Assembly (NCBI GenBank): GCA_041689615.1
Contig: JBDNFW010000049.1
Location: forward strand, 1 to 32,525
DNA: 32,525 bases
From: UBA7359 sp041689615
GTDB lineage: Bacteria; Pseudomonadota; Gammaproteobacteria; Eutrophobiales; Eutrophobiaceae
Direction: 5' to 3'
Below are positions 1-6,861 of the stretch, piece after piece. Position 1 is the first letter of the stretch; each line of letters opens with the position of its first letter. A model generated the notes under the pieces. It was not told where the DNA came from. It did not search any database and saw only the letters and a list, made by a program, of their open reading frames with translations. A program made the position numbers and the translations under genes.

Positions 1-151
1 AGGCATCCATGCCGCCAAACTTAGCGCGCCATTTGTAAAAGGTGGCATTGCTCATGCTGTGTTCTCGGCATAAGTCTGGCACGGACGTGCCAGTTTCGTT
101 TTGTTTCAAGATCGCCAGGATCTGACTGTCTGTATAACGTGATTTTTTCAT
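1..151 (-). CDS. IS3-family transposase OrfA, N-terminal part
   Basis: About 50 codons are visible, starting MKKSRYTDSQILAILKQNE and continuing through PDLCREH, ATFYKWRAKFGG. This is the helix-turn-helix region typical of IS3-family OrfA of the IS407-like type, which binds the element ends and makes the OrfAB transposase by programmed frameshift. The start is supported by GAGGAG 7 nt upstream. The rest of orfA and all of orfB lie outside the window. Confidence 0.85.
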   Translation of the reverse strand, partial: MKKSRYTDSQILAILKQNETGTSVPDLCREHSMSNATFYKWRAKFGGMDA

Positions 152-221
152 AGAAAACTCCTCTGTTCAGTGTATGAGAATTTTCTACTTTTAACGCCTG
201 TTAATTTTCGGGGGGATTACA
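1..221 (-). mobile_element. IS3-family insertion sequence, one end (partial)
   Basis: The element enters from the left edge. It holds the start of an OrfA-type transposase on the minus strand and ends near 221 with TGTAATCCCCCCGAAAATTA (read on the minus strand), the 5'-TG start usual for IS3-family ends. The boundary is inferred because a neighbouring minus-strand reading frame is cut exactly there. The other end and the target duplication lie outside the window. It is a different element from the IS3-family copy at the right edge, since the OrfA N-termini differ. Confidence 0.75.
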
Positions 222-255
222 CATCAAATATTTGTTCCATTTCTGTTTCGTCCAT
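217..255 (-). pseudogene. 5' stub of a gene interrupted by the IS3 element
   Basis: On the minus strand an excellent GGAGG ribosome binding site precedes ATG at 255. The frame reads MDETEMEQIFDV and then stops at TAA, where the last codons and the stop come from the IS end (TGTAA). So a gene divergent from the XRE regulator at 345 was cut after about 11-12 codons. Its identity cannot be recovered from this stub. It shares the intergenic operator region with the XRE gene and may have been a target of that regulator. Confidence 0.6.
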
Positions 256-268
256 GAGATTTCCTCCA

Positions 269-342
269 TTGAAATCAATTTAAGTATTTATATTATCATG
301 CCGATGTTCACATGTGAACCAAAAGTTATGTTCATATGTGAC
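269..342 (+). promoter_or_regulatory. Divergent promoter region with two operator-like palindromes
   Basis: A perfect 14-bp palindrome GTTCACATGTGAAC lies at 306-319. A diverged second copy, GTTCATATGTGACA, starts at 330, 24 bp downstream, and reaches the start codon of the XRE gene at 345. A possible plus-strand promoter is TTGAAA (269-274), 16 bp, TATTAT (291-296). No Shine-Dalgarno precedes the XRE start. The layout suggests autorepression and control of the divergent, now interrupted gene. Confidence 0.55.
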
Positions 343-344
343 AC

Positions 345-554
345 ATGGCATTAGAAAAAAGACTTTCTGATAATTTAAAGGCACGGCGCGGCACGCAAAC
401 TCAGCAAGCTTTTGCTAAAAAACTGGGAATTAGTCGTGCAACGTTAACTCGCTTGGAAAATTGTGCCCAAAACACAACGCTTAAAACCCTAGAACAGATC
501 ACAAAAGCACTACGCTGCGACATTGGCGATCTATTTAAAAAACCTAATAATTAA
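345..554 (+). CDS. Small XRE-family transcriptional regulator
   Basis: A 69-residue protein that is almost entirely one helix-turn-helix domain of the Xre/Cro type (about residues 7-65), with QQAFAKKLGISRATLTRLE as the recognition region and LEQITKALRCDIGDLF as the closing helices. It is in the size range of controller (C) proteins of restriction systems. It lies 54 bp before the HNH endonuclease gene on the same strand, and palindromes directly precede its start, so a role as autoregulator of the restriction gene is likely but inferred. There is no visible ribosome binding site; translation may be leaderless or weak. Confidence 0.8.
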   Translation: MALEKRLSDNLKARRGTQTQQAFAKKLGISRATLTRLENCAQNTTLKTLEQITKALRCDIGDLFKKPNN

Positions 555-608
555 CTGGGATTTAATAATCTCTTCATAACCAATTAATACAGATAAAGGT
601 ATATTTAA

Positions 609-1286
609 TTGGATAATGAAATAATCTCATATATTGAAATGTGCCAAAGAGAAGGCGCATCGCTTCAACGTGGCATGAATTTCAAAATGGGTGGCAACCA
701 CTCAGTAATATTAATGTCAGTTCGGCCAAATTCTCCGTACCAAGATAAAATAGAAGATAACGGAGAAATACTTATTTATGAAGGCCATGATGTACCTCGC
801 ACTGTAGGCACTAAAAATCCTAAGTTAATAGACCAACCCGAAAAACTACCTTCAGGTAAATTAACTGAAAACGGAAAATTTCATCAAGCCGCTAAACAAG
901 GAGACGAGTTAGAAAGAGTACGTGTGTATGAGAAAATCAAAAAAGGAATCTGGTCTTATAACGGCGTATTTCATTTAATCGATTCATGGCAAGAGCAAGA
1001 TGAACTTAGAAAAGTCTTTAAATTTAAATTGGTTGCTGTAGAAGGCGACGAAGATTTTACGAAACCAGTTAAACAAGATTTACCACATAGAAGAATTATT
1101 CCAACTTCAGTGAAGTTAGAAGTTTGGAAGAGAGATGGAGGCAAATGCACTAAGTGCAGTGCAATAGATGAACTGCATTTCGATCATGTATTGCCTTACT
1201 CAAAGGGTGGAACTTCAATAACAGCAGAAAATGTTCAGCTATTATGTGTGCGCCATAATTTACAGAAAAGCGATAAAATTCAATAA
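609..1286 (+). CDS. SRA-like/HNH endonuclease, probable modification-dependent restriction enzyme
   Basis: A 225-residue protein. Residues about 15-145 resemble the SRA/YDG base-flipping fold used to read modified cytosine (ILMSVRPNSPYQDKIEDNG, ILIYEGHDVPR). Residues about 165-225 form an HNH nuclease: VWKRDGGKCTKC, a C-x2-C pair, LHFDHVLPYSKGG with the catalytic His, then NVQLLCVRHNLQKSD. Enzymes with this order cut modified foreign DNA and need no partner methylase, and none is seen beside it. The start is TTG at 609, chosen for AAAGG at 9-nt spacing; the next in-frame Met is residue 12. It probably forms a unit with the XRE gene. The SRA assignment is by resemblance only. Confidence 0.75.
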   Translation: MDNEIISYIEMCQREGASLQRGMNFKMGGNHSVILMSVRPNSPYQDKIEDNGEILIYEGHDVPRTVGTKNPKLIDQPEKLPSGKLTENGKFHQAAKQGDELERVRVYEKIKKGIWSYNGVFHLIDSWQEQDELRKVFKFKLVAVEGDEDFTKPVKQDLPHRRIIPTSVKLEVWKRDGGKCTKCSAIDELHFDHVLPYSKGGTSITAENVQLLCVRHNLQKSDKIQ

Positions 1287-1330
1287 TGATTTTACTTTTT
1301 CTCAAGAAGGCCTAATCGGGGCCAGGTCTT

Positions 1331-1451
1331 CGGTAACTGCTCCCGGCGTCGCCTAAAGCGCCTACAGTTGGTACTCTACCTCGGCCGTTGTTCCAGACAC
1401 GGCTCTACCTCCTACTTCCTTGTAGTCGTCCTGCATCCTTGCAGTCGTGAA
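1331..1451. repeat. Dispersed hairpin element, copy 1, with TCTT flanks
   Basis: This 121-bp noncoding sequence begins CGGTAACTGCTCC and shares AAAGCGCCTAC-GTTGGTACTCTAC and a string of short stem-loops with a second copy at 19687. Its hairpins are CTAC-TTCCTT-GTAG and CTGCA-TCCT-TGCAG, each followed by GTCGT. TCTT flanks it on both sides (1327-1330 and 1452-1455), and it splits the motif CAGGTCTTGAAT that is intact at 7574, so it looks like an insertion with a 4-bp target duplication. Confidence 0.65.
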
Positions 1452-1599
1452 TCTTGAATTAATTACTCACCAATAATCTGAATAACAATTTCTCGCGTTC
1501 TTTCGCAGGTATTAAGTCCTCAACAACGATTTGTTTTCATTAATTATTAGGACAATTAATTTTACATCTACGTTAAACTAGTGACTCTAGTTTTTAACT
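1452..1599. repeat. Diverged duplicate of the selO upstream region
   Basis: This stretch matches 7578-7726, the sequence just upstream of intact selO, with small indels. The shared blocks include TCTCGCGTTC-TTCGCAGGTATT, CAACAACGATTT and TTTACATCTACGTTAAACTA. Part of it, read on the minus strand, is the 3' end of an unidentified gene whose best-preserved tail is at 9292-9390 (IVVVDLDTCERTREIV); here that frame is broken. It shows that the left selO copy came with its upstream DNA. Confidence 0.75.
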
Positions 1600-1849
1600 T
1601 TGAGTTCACCATTGATTAACCTTCCTTTTAAAAATCGATATCTGAAATTGGGTGAAGGATTTTACTAACAATGTAAACCTTCACCTGTTGCTAATCCTGT
1701 CTTAATTCAATTCAACACTGAGCTTGCTACGGAACTTGGTTTAGCGGCGCATGATCAGGATGAGCAAAATCTTGCCGATGTTTTTTCAGGTAATGTGATT
1801 CATGATTCCAGTGAGCCACTGGCTATGGCTTATGCAGGGCATCAATTTG
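1600..1849 (+). pseudogene. selO: selO pseudogene, 5' fragment (codons 1-83)
   Basis: This segment aligns without gaps to the first 250 bp of intact selO at 7727, with 9 differences. One turns codon 23 (GAA) into TAA, so it cannot make SelO. Five of the differences are synonymous third-position changes. Homology stops at 1849 and resumes at 4751 with codon 92, so a 2,901-bp insert has replaced 22 bp of selO. The pieces were therefore one continuous gene copy before the insertion. Confidence 0.9.
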
Positions 1850-1854
1850 TAGTA

Positions 1855-2097
1855 TCAATTTTCTAATTTTTGTATCCATACATTGGCTCTACTGAATGCC
1901 GGGTGATTAATATCCGCTGTTTGTTTTTTTAAGATGGGGATGGCTGGTCTTTGCAAGTCATGGTTTTTCAATGCTCTCATGATGTCATCTGTTTTGGCAT
2001 TGTCTTGCTGTAGTTGTTCTAGCCAATACAGAGTTGGATGTGTGCCCAGTTTATGTACGTAGATAGGGCGCTCCAGAACGGTTGCTGTTGTGACGAG
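1855..2097 (-). pseudogene. Unidentified gene tail (about 80 codons)
   Basis: On the minus strand an open frame without a credible start reads VLERPIYVHKLGTHPTLYWL, LQRPAIPILKKQTADINHPA and ends in WIQKLEN. It has the composition of a real protein C-terminus, and a stop codon in frame at 2098-2100 marks where the upstream part is missing. I do not recognise the family. It sits at the left edge of the insert that splits the selO copy and is probably a remnant of an earlier element or defence gene. Confidence 0.4.
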
Positions 2098-2152
2098 TCA
2101 AAGATTAACTTTGAGAAAGTCCAAAGCCATTATTTAGAAAAGGAATTAGAAA

Positions 2153-2300
2153 ATGTCTAATCGCTACGACACAGATGGAAATTCAGAGACTAAGTATCAA
2201 CCAGGTTCTAATGACAAAGTGTTCTCAATAAGTTGAGTATTACTGATGTTAAATAAATGGATGATGTTCTGGCAAGAAAATATAGTTAGAGCGTAACACT
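2153..2300 (+). pseudogene. Fic-family gene remnant (N-terminus)
   Basis: After AAAGGAATT, ATG at 2153 opens MSNRYDTDGNSETKYQPGSN, the usual opening of Fic/DOC (cell filamentation) proteins, whose next lines are typically an LGI-x-MD-x-x segment. Here the frame stops after FSIS. The expected continuation (NKLSITDVK, MDDVLARKY) is visible only with frameshifts in 2233-2290. The catalytic Fic core is absent. Fic proteins AMPylate targets and often act as toxins. The remnant directly precedes the operator region of the AbiE pair. Confidence 0.55.
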
Positions 2301-2399
2301 TCATGTTAATGATGAATTACGACATGTTAAATATAGTGTTTATGTTAATTTTAGTATAATCTAAGCGTATTACTTCACATATTTAACGAATTATTACAT
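2290..2399 (+). promoter_or_regulatory. Promoter and 36-bp imperfect direct repeats before the AbiE pair
   Basis: Two copies of AGCGTA-N2-ACTTCA-N10-GAATTA-N2-ACAT occur at 2290-2324 and 2364-2399, 74 bp apart. Within copy 1, CGTAA...TTCA and TGAATTACG form an inverted repeat. A TATAAT box lies at 2355-2360 between the copies, with the second copy between it and the start codon at 2412. AbiEi antitoxins are known to repress their own promoter by binding repeated operators, so these are good candidates for the AbiEi sites. Confidence 0.5.
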
Positions 2400-2411
2400 T
2401 CTGGATATATT

Positions 2412-3215
2412 ATGAGTCTGATGAGTGGGTTAGGAAAAGCCGATCGAGAACGCCTATCTGCTGTACTCAGGGCGAGCAAGGGAACAATTTCAGTTTCAGA
2501 CGCATCTGAAATCCTTAAAATGCCTGGTTCTGCTACGGCTAAGTTATTGTCGCGTTGGGCAAAAAAAGGTTGGTTATCTCGTGTTCGTCGAGGTCTATAT
2601 ATTTCTGTGCCTCTGGAATCGCGAACGGCAGATATCCCTCTAGAAGATGCCTGGATTATTGCGGACAAAATTTACACCCCTTGTTATATCGGAGCTTGGA
2701 CAGCTGCGGAATTTTGGGACTTAACCGAGCAGGTTTTCCGAACAGTGGTTGTGATGACTACGCAACAACCTAGAGACCGTAAGCCAAATATAAATGGAAC
2801 TGAGTTTTTTCTTAGGACGGTATCTGATAAAGCCATGTTTGGTTTAAAGCCAGTTTGGCGTGGGCAAGTGAAAGTTAATGTATCAGATCCAACACGGACA
2901 GTTCTTGATATGTTAAGCGATCCGCGTTTAGGTGGCGGACTTCGATCGACAATAGATATGTTTCGAAGTTATCTAAATTCAGAAAAGAAAGATTTACCGT
3001 TATTAATCGATTATGCAGAGCAATTAGGGAATGGGGCCGTTTTTAAGCGGCTTGGTTTTTTATTAGAAAAGTATGCCGAAAATGAGCAGGATATCATTGG
3101 GCAGTGTCAGGAAAAATTAACAACGGGTAACGCAAAGTTAGCCCCTGTATTAAAGTCTAAAAAATTAATAACGCGTTGGCGTTTATGGGTTCCCGAACGT
3201 TGGATAAAGGAGTAA
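2412..3215 (+). CDS. abiEi: AbiEi-family antitoxin/repressor
   Basis: A 267-residue protein with an N-terminal winged helix (residues 8-62, ISVSDASEILKMPGSATAKL then W-x3-GWLSRVRRGLYI), the pattern of AbiEi_4 antitoxins. A longer C-terminal region carries DPTRTVLDMLSDPRLGGG, which resembles the AbiEi C-domain. Type IV antitoxins of this kind repress the operon and counter the nucleotidyltransferase toxin without necessarily binding it. Its stop codon overlaps the AAGGAG site of the next gene. The start could be ATG 2412 or ATG 2421; neither has a strong ribosome binding site. Confidence 0.85.
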   Translation: MSLMSGLGKADRERLSAVLRASKGTISVSDASEILKMPGSATAKLLSRWAKKGWLSRVRRGLYISVPLESRTADIPLEDAWIIADKIYTPCYIGAWTAAEFWDLTEQVFRTVVVMTTQQPRDRKPNINGTEFFLRTVSDKAMFGLKPVWRGQVKVNVSDPTRTVLDMLSDPRLGGGLRSTIDMFRSYLNSEKKDLPLLIDYAEQLGNGAVFKRLGFLLEKYAENEQDIIGQCQEKLTTGNAKLAPVLKSKKLITRWRLWVPERWIKE

Positions 3216-3219
3216 CGTT

Positions 3220-4620
3220 TTGATTGATAAACAGGAAGTCATGGAATTTTCGCGTGAATTTGGACTTGCTCCACAAGTTATTGAAAAGGATTACACATTA
3301 GGATGGTTGCTTGCTGGAATTGCAGCGCATCCCGATATTAGTAAGAGTTGGGTATTTAAAGGCGGTACGTGTTTAAAAAAGTGTTATTTTGAAACATATC
3401 GCTTTTCAGAAGATTTAGATTTCACACTAACTAATTCTGATTATTTATCTGAAGGATATTTGTTAGAGACGTTTACTAAAATATCTAGTTGGGTTTATGA
3501 CAATGCGGGTATTGAAATACCTGTAGATTCAATTCGTTTTGATATTTATGAGAATCCTCGTGGTAATAATTCTGCACAAGGAAGATTAGCTTACCGTGGT
3601 CCAATGCAAAGACGTGGTGATGCACCAAGAATAAAATTGGATCTGACTGATGATGAAGTTTTAGTTTTAGAACCCGTTATGCGCGAAGTCCATCATCCTT
3701 ATTCAGATTGCCCGAGTGATGGCATTCATGTTCAATGTTATGGATTCGAAGAAGTGTTTGCAGAAAAGTTTCGAGCCTTGGCCGAAAGAGAAAGACCAAG
3801 AGATCTTTATGACGTTGTTCATCTATATAGGCGAGATGGTTTAAATCCAGATCGTAAATTGATCTTAAGTACGTTGGCTGAAAAATGTCAGTTTAAAGGA
3901 ATTGACGTACCTACATTTGAAATTCTTGCTACCCAACCAGAAAGGGATGATCTTGAAGCTGATTGGGAAGGTATGCTTGCGTATCAATTACCAGTGCTTC
4001 CGCCATTTGAGCAGTTTTGGGATGAGCTATCTGATGTATTTGATTGGCTACACCAGATAAAAGAAAAAGAAGTACTTACGAGTGTTCCTGCATACGGTAG
4101 TAGTGCTATCGATGAATCATGGATGCCTCCTGCAATGGCTCAAGCATGGAATACAGGAGTTCCACTGGAAGTTGTCCGATTTGCTGCAGCAAATAAACTT
4201 TGTATTGATCTAGAATATCAAAATAAAACACGATTAATTGAACCTTACTCACTAAGAAGAGCACGAGATGGTAATATCTTATTACATGCTGTCAGACATG
4301 AAGATGGGCAGCCTAGATCATATAGAGTAGATAGAATACAAAATATTACAGCAACAAATGTTTCATTTATCCCGAGATACATGATTGAATTGACTGCTTC
4401 TGGACCATTACATGTACCAGAAACAGAGCGCGCTTCGTCTTCTCACGTGAACAGCTTTTCTAGAAGTAGAAACAGTGGGCCAACCTATGTTGTGGAATGT
4501 TCTTATTGCGAAAAGAAATTTAGAAGAAAAACAAATTCTACAGCACTAAAAGCACATAAAGATAAAGGCGGATATCCTTGCTCAGGAAGACGTGGTTATC
4601 TAGTAGATACAGTCTATTAG
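3220..4620 (+). CDS. abiEii: AbiEii-type nucleotidyltransferase toxin with WYL-like domain and C2HC zinc finger
   Basis: 466 residues. The N-terminal half is an AbiEii/DUF1814 nucleotidyltransferase: GGT at 48-50, RFSEDLDF at 61-68 with the catalytic acidic pair, and the AEKFRAL...RPRDLYDVVHL helix pair at 181-202. Residues about 315-385 resemble a WYL ligand-sensing domain (EPYSLRRARDGNILLHAV, PRSYRVDRIQNI). The C-terminus has C427-x2-C430...H446-x7-C454, a likely zinc finger. Simple AbiEii toxins have about 290-300 residues, like the second copy in this window. The start is TTG at 3220, 7 nt after AAGGAG. It is expected to inactivate RNA by adding nucleotides; the extra domains suggest sensing of nucleic acid or a nucleotide ligand (inference). 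Confidence 0.85.
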   Translation: MIDKQEVMEFSREFGLAPQVIEKDYTLGWLLAGIAAHPDISKSWVFKGGTCLKKCYFETYRFSEDLDFTLTNSDYLSEGYLLETFTKISSWVYDNAGIEIPVDSIRFDIYENPRGNNSAQGRLAYRGPMQRRGDAPRIKLDLTDDEVLVLEPVMREVHHPYSDCPSDGIHVQCYGFEEVFAEKFRALAERERPRDLYDVVHLYRRDGLNPDRKLILSTLAEKCQFKGIDVPTFEILATQPERDDLEADWEGMLAYQLPVLPPFEQFWDELSDVFDWLHQIKEKEVLTSVPAYGSSAIDESWMPPAMAQAWNTGVPLEVVRFAAANKLCIDLEYQNKTRLIEPYSLRRARDGNILLHAVRHEDGQPRSYRVDRIQNITATNVSFIPRYMIELTASGPLHVPETERASSSHVNSFSRSRNSGPTYVVECSYCEKKFRRKTNSTALKAHKDKGGYPCSGRRGYLVDTVY

Positions 4621-4624
4621 ATTT

Positions 4625-4696
4625 ACTGCATGGGTTACAGCAGAAATAGTTAAAATGGTTTGGAACTACGCTCACGTGTTGCGTGACGATGGTATG
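4625..4696 (+). pseudogene. hsdM (type I methylase) N-terminal scrap
   Basis: In one frame the sequence reads VTAEIVKMVWNYAHVLRDDG, the characteristic first helix of type I restriction-modification M subunits (IVxxxWNxxxVLRDDG-x-SY). The homology stops after the second Gly, the next codons are unrelated, and no start or downstream methylase exists. This is a relic at the right edge of the insert that splits the selo copy, so a type I system once lay here or in the source of the insert. Confidence 0.5.
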
Positions 4697-4750
4697 TTTT
4701 TTGGGATTTTGTCGGCATCGGGGTCAGATCGTAAATCTTGATTCGGTATA

Positions 4751-5014
4751 CGATGGCCGTGCAATTTATCTGGGTGAACTGGATCGTGTTGATGGTGCTT
4801 CTTTGGATATCCAGTTAAAAGGTTCTGGTCGCACGCGTTATTCTCGTAACGGTGATGGTCGGTCTGCATTAGGGCCGGTGTTGCGTGAATACTTAGTCAG
4901 CGAGACGATGCAACAACTTCATGTCCCGACGACGCGTGCATTGGCGGCGGTTCTTTCTGGTGAACAAGTGGTGCGCGAACGGTTGATAGCCGGTGCTGTG
5001 ATGACGCGCGTTGC
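4751..5014 (+). pseudogene. selO: selO pseudogene, middle fragment (codons 92-178)
   Basis: 264 bp align to 7999-8262 of intact selO with 7 differences, 6 of them synonymous and one Val/Ile. This portion includes the LKGSGRTRYSRNGDGR nucleotide-binding region. It continues the left selO copy after a 2.9-kb insert and is itself cut at 5014 by IS30-derived sequence. The open frame 4683-5186 that spans it is a chance chimera of hsdM-side sequence, selO and transposase, not a gene. Confidence 0.9.
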
Positions 5015-5354
5015 TAGTCGAGATACTGAAACAGTGATTAATGCATTGATTAAACATGCACGAAAACTACCGACTGAGCTATATAAATCGCTAACCTGGG
5101 ACAGAGGAAAAGAAATGGCTGACCATCAACGTTTCACCTTAGCAACTGACATTGATGTTTACTTTTGTGATCCACAAAGCCCTTAGCAACGAGGTTCAAA
5201 TGAAAATACAAATCGATTGTTAAGACAATACTTTCCCAAAAGGACTGATTTATCGGCACACTCTCAAAGGAAGCTTATTGCCGTGGCACGACAGACATTA
5301 GAGTTTGAAACACCGGCAGAACGTTTTAACGCATGTGTTGCATTGACTGGTTGA
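5015..5354 (+). pseudogene. IS30-family transposase, C-terminal remnant
   Basis: The frame reads TETVINALIKHARKLPTELY, SLTWDRGKEMADH (second catalytic Asp), IDVYFCDPQSP, then a TAG stop at 5184-5186 where the family has Trp (PWQRG). It resumes with GSNENTNRLLRQYFPK (catalytic Glu) and ends in ETPAERFNACVALTG. Several codons of the usual LNERPRK segment are deleted near 5295. The N-terminal half of the transposase is missing, so the element is dead. It replaced the end of the selO fragment. Confidence 0.9.
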
Positions 5355-5363
5355 AATCGCATA

Positions 5364-5455
5364 AAAAATAGTAACATATGGACGATTTCTAAGTTTGCAA
5401 TCAGACGGTCACTAAGTTTGCAATCAGACGGTCTAAAAACTTACAATTGGACGGT
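5364..5455. repeat. Array of four 23-bp direct repeats
   Basis: Two identical 22-bp units, CTAAGTTTGCAATCAGACGG followed by TC, lie at 5389-5410 and 5412-5433. A diverged unit ends in TTACAATTGGACGGT (to 5455) and an older one in ACATATGGACGAT (to 5386). The GACGGT/GACGAT core recurs at 5381, 5404, 5427 and 5450, an exact 23-bp period. There are no spacers, so it is not CRISPR. Repeats of this size and spacing occur as transposase-binding sites at ends of Tn7/Tn5053-like elements. That origin is inferred; no such transposase is present. Confidence 0.65.
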
Positions 5456-5477
5456 AACAGGTTTACCATCAAAGACT

Positions 5478-5639
5478 ATGGCAAATACCGATCACCCGCG
5501 TTTATTGAAAGATATTAGGAAGGATTTACTAAATGAACCAAAGTGGTTAATCAACCAAATTGTAGAGCATTTTAGAAGGTTTCCAATATTGCCTGGACCT
5601 GAGGAAAGGATTAAAGCGTGTATTATTGGGGTCAGTTGA
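5478..5639 (+). CDS. Short unidentified ORF, possible gene remnant
   Basis: From ATG 5478 the frame gives 53 residues, starting MANTDHPRLLKDIRKDLL and containing NEPKWLINQIVEHFRRFPIL, PGPEERIKAC. Composition is protein-like (amphipathic helices), but there is no ribosome binding site and I do not recognise a family. It follows directly after the 23-bp array, whose repeats run into its upstream frame. It may be the edge of a transposon gene or a truncated C-terminus. Confidence 0.3.
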   Translation: MANTDHPRLLKDIRKDLLNEPKWLINQIVEHFRRFPILPGPEERIKACIIGVS

Positions 5640-5689
5640 ATCTCATTTTTTTCTAAAGTTACCTTGAAAATATCCGATAAACCTCCATA

Positions 5690-5733
5690 TGAAGGTTGAC
5701 AAAAGTTGACAGTATAGGAGAATCATCGGCCAT
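5690..5733 (+). promoter_or_regulatory. Promoter region of the XRE-ImmA/PIN operon
   Basis: TTGACA occurs twice, at 5696-5701 and 5706-5711, 10 bp apart within the repeated motif GTTGACA. Either could serve as a -35 box, and the pair could also be half-sites for the XRE domain. AGGAG at 5716-5720 is the only ribosome binding site candidate and sits a long 13 nt from ATG 5734. Confidence 0.35.
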
Positions 5734-6861
5734 ATGGATAAGAAACTAAACATCCCGTCTATTAAGAGTGCCATGGAAAAGGCAGGACTTACCCAGACAT
5801 CCCTTGCTAAACAATTAGAAGTTTCAAAAGAAACAGTTTCAAAATGGTTGAGTAAAAGTAAATACCCTCGTCCGGGAAAATTACTTCGATTGTCTAGTGC
5901 CTTAGAGTTGAAATTTGACGATCTCGTTATTAAAGCGATAAATCCTAATGAACCTATCGTAGCGTTTCGGAAAAAAGGAAGTGCAAAAACAACTGAAAAG
6001 CACATTACTAAAGCCAAAAATATGGGGTATTTATTATCAGGTCTGGTGCCATACCTTCCTTTTGATGAATTTGTTCAGCCCTCAAAATTAAGGAGCCCTA
6101 GTCTGGATTATGAATATATTCAGGCATTTACTTCTAAAATTCGTCAAGAATTAGGTTTTCGTATTGATCAAGTCATCGATTTTACTGATCTAATAGATTT
6201 ATTTCATGAGTTGCAGGCAGTTATTATTCCTGTTTTATGGGGAAAGAAGGATAGACATGAAAATGCTATTCATATCTATTTACCTGATTCAATGTCAACT
6301 TGGATTTATTTGAACTTAGATACTGAAGTACATGACTTTAAATTTTGGATGGCTCATGAATTAGGGCATGTATATAGTCCAGACTTAAGGGGTAAAGAAG
6401 CCGAGAATTTTGCAGATGCATTTGCAGGAGCTTTACTTTTTCCAAAAGAACTTGCTGAAAAGGCTTACCGCGATGTTTCATCAGCAAGGGTTGATAAAAG
6501 AAAGATCGATATTATCAAAGATTACGCTCTCCATTATTCTATTTCATTAGTTTCTGTATATATGGAGATTAATAATTTCGCATCAAATATGGGAAAAACA
6601 AAAATTGATCTTGATAAAAGTCTATATGGTGCAAATACGAACTTTAACAAACAATTCATGACGGTTAGTGGTTCTTTGTTTAAAAATGATAAACCTAATG
6701 CTAAGGAATACATAAATATTATTAAAAAAGAATTTGAGACTCCTTTTTTTGATGTCCTTAAATCATATTTAGTGGAAAATGGAAAATCCGCAGGTTATAT
6801 ACAATCCATTCTTGATGTCCCGCTGTTTGATGCAAAGGAATTATATGCAGAGTTATCTTAA
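5734..6861 (+). CDS. XRE regulator fused to ImmA/IrrE metalloprotease
   Basis: 375 residues. An Xre-type HTH at about 7-65 (LTQTSLAKQLEVSKETVSKW) is followed by a COG2856/ImmA-IrrE zinc peptidase with HELGH at 208-212 and the third-ligand/helix region EAENFADAFAGALLFP at 222-237. Proteins of this type cleave or sense partner regulators (phage repressor removal, DdrO cleavage) or act as antitoxins to a downstream toxin. The PIN-like gene follows with a TAATG overlap, so the two are translationally coupled. I infer a toxin-antitoxin or defence pair in which this is the regulator. Confidence 0.85.
   Translation: MDKKLNIPSIKSAMEKAGLTQTSLAKQLEVSKETVSKWLSKSKYPRPGKLLRLSSALELKFDDLVIKAINPNEPIVAFRKKGSAKTTEKHITKAKNMGYLLSGLVPYLPFDEFVQPSKLRSPSLDYEYIQAFTSKIRQELGFRIDQVIDFTDLIDLFHELQAVIIPVLWGKKDRHENAIHIYLPDSMSTWIYLNLDTEVHDFKFWMAHELGHVYSPDLRGKEAENFADAFAGALLFPKELAEKAYRDVSSARVDKRKIDIIKDYALHYSISLVSVYMEINNFASNMGKTKIDLDKSLYGANTNFNKQFMTVSGSLFKNDKPNAKEYINIIKKEFETPFFDVLKSYLVENGKSAGYIQSILDVPLFDAKELYAELS

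Noticed and set aside
4683..5186. Open frame of 167 codons spanning hsdM-side sequence, selO and IS30 transposase
   Set aside because: It is a chimera of three unrelated fragments; the start has no ribosome site and the stop is a nonsense mutation inside the transposase remnant.
5364..5455. CRISPR-like array
   Set aside because: Repeats are head-to-tail with a 23-bp period and no spacers, only four units and no cas genes.
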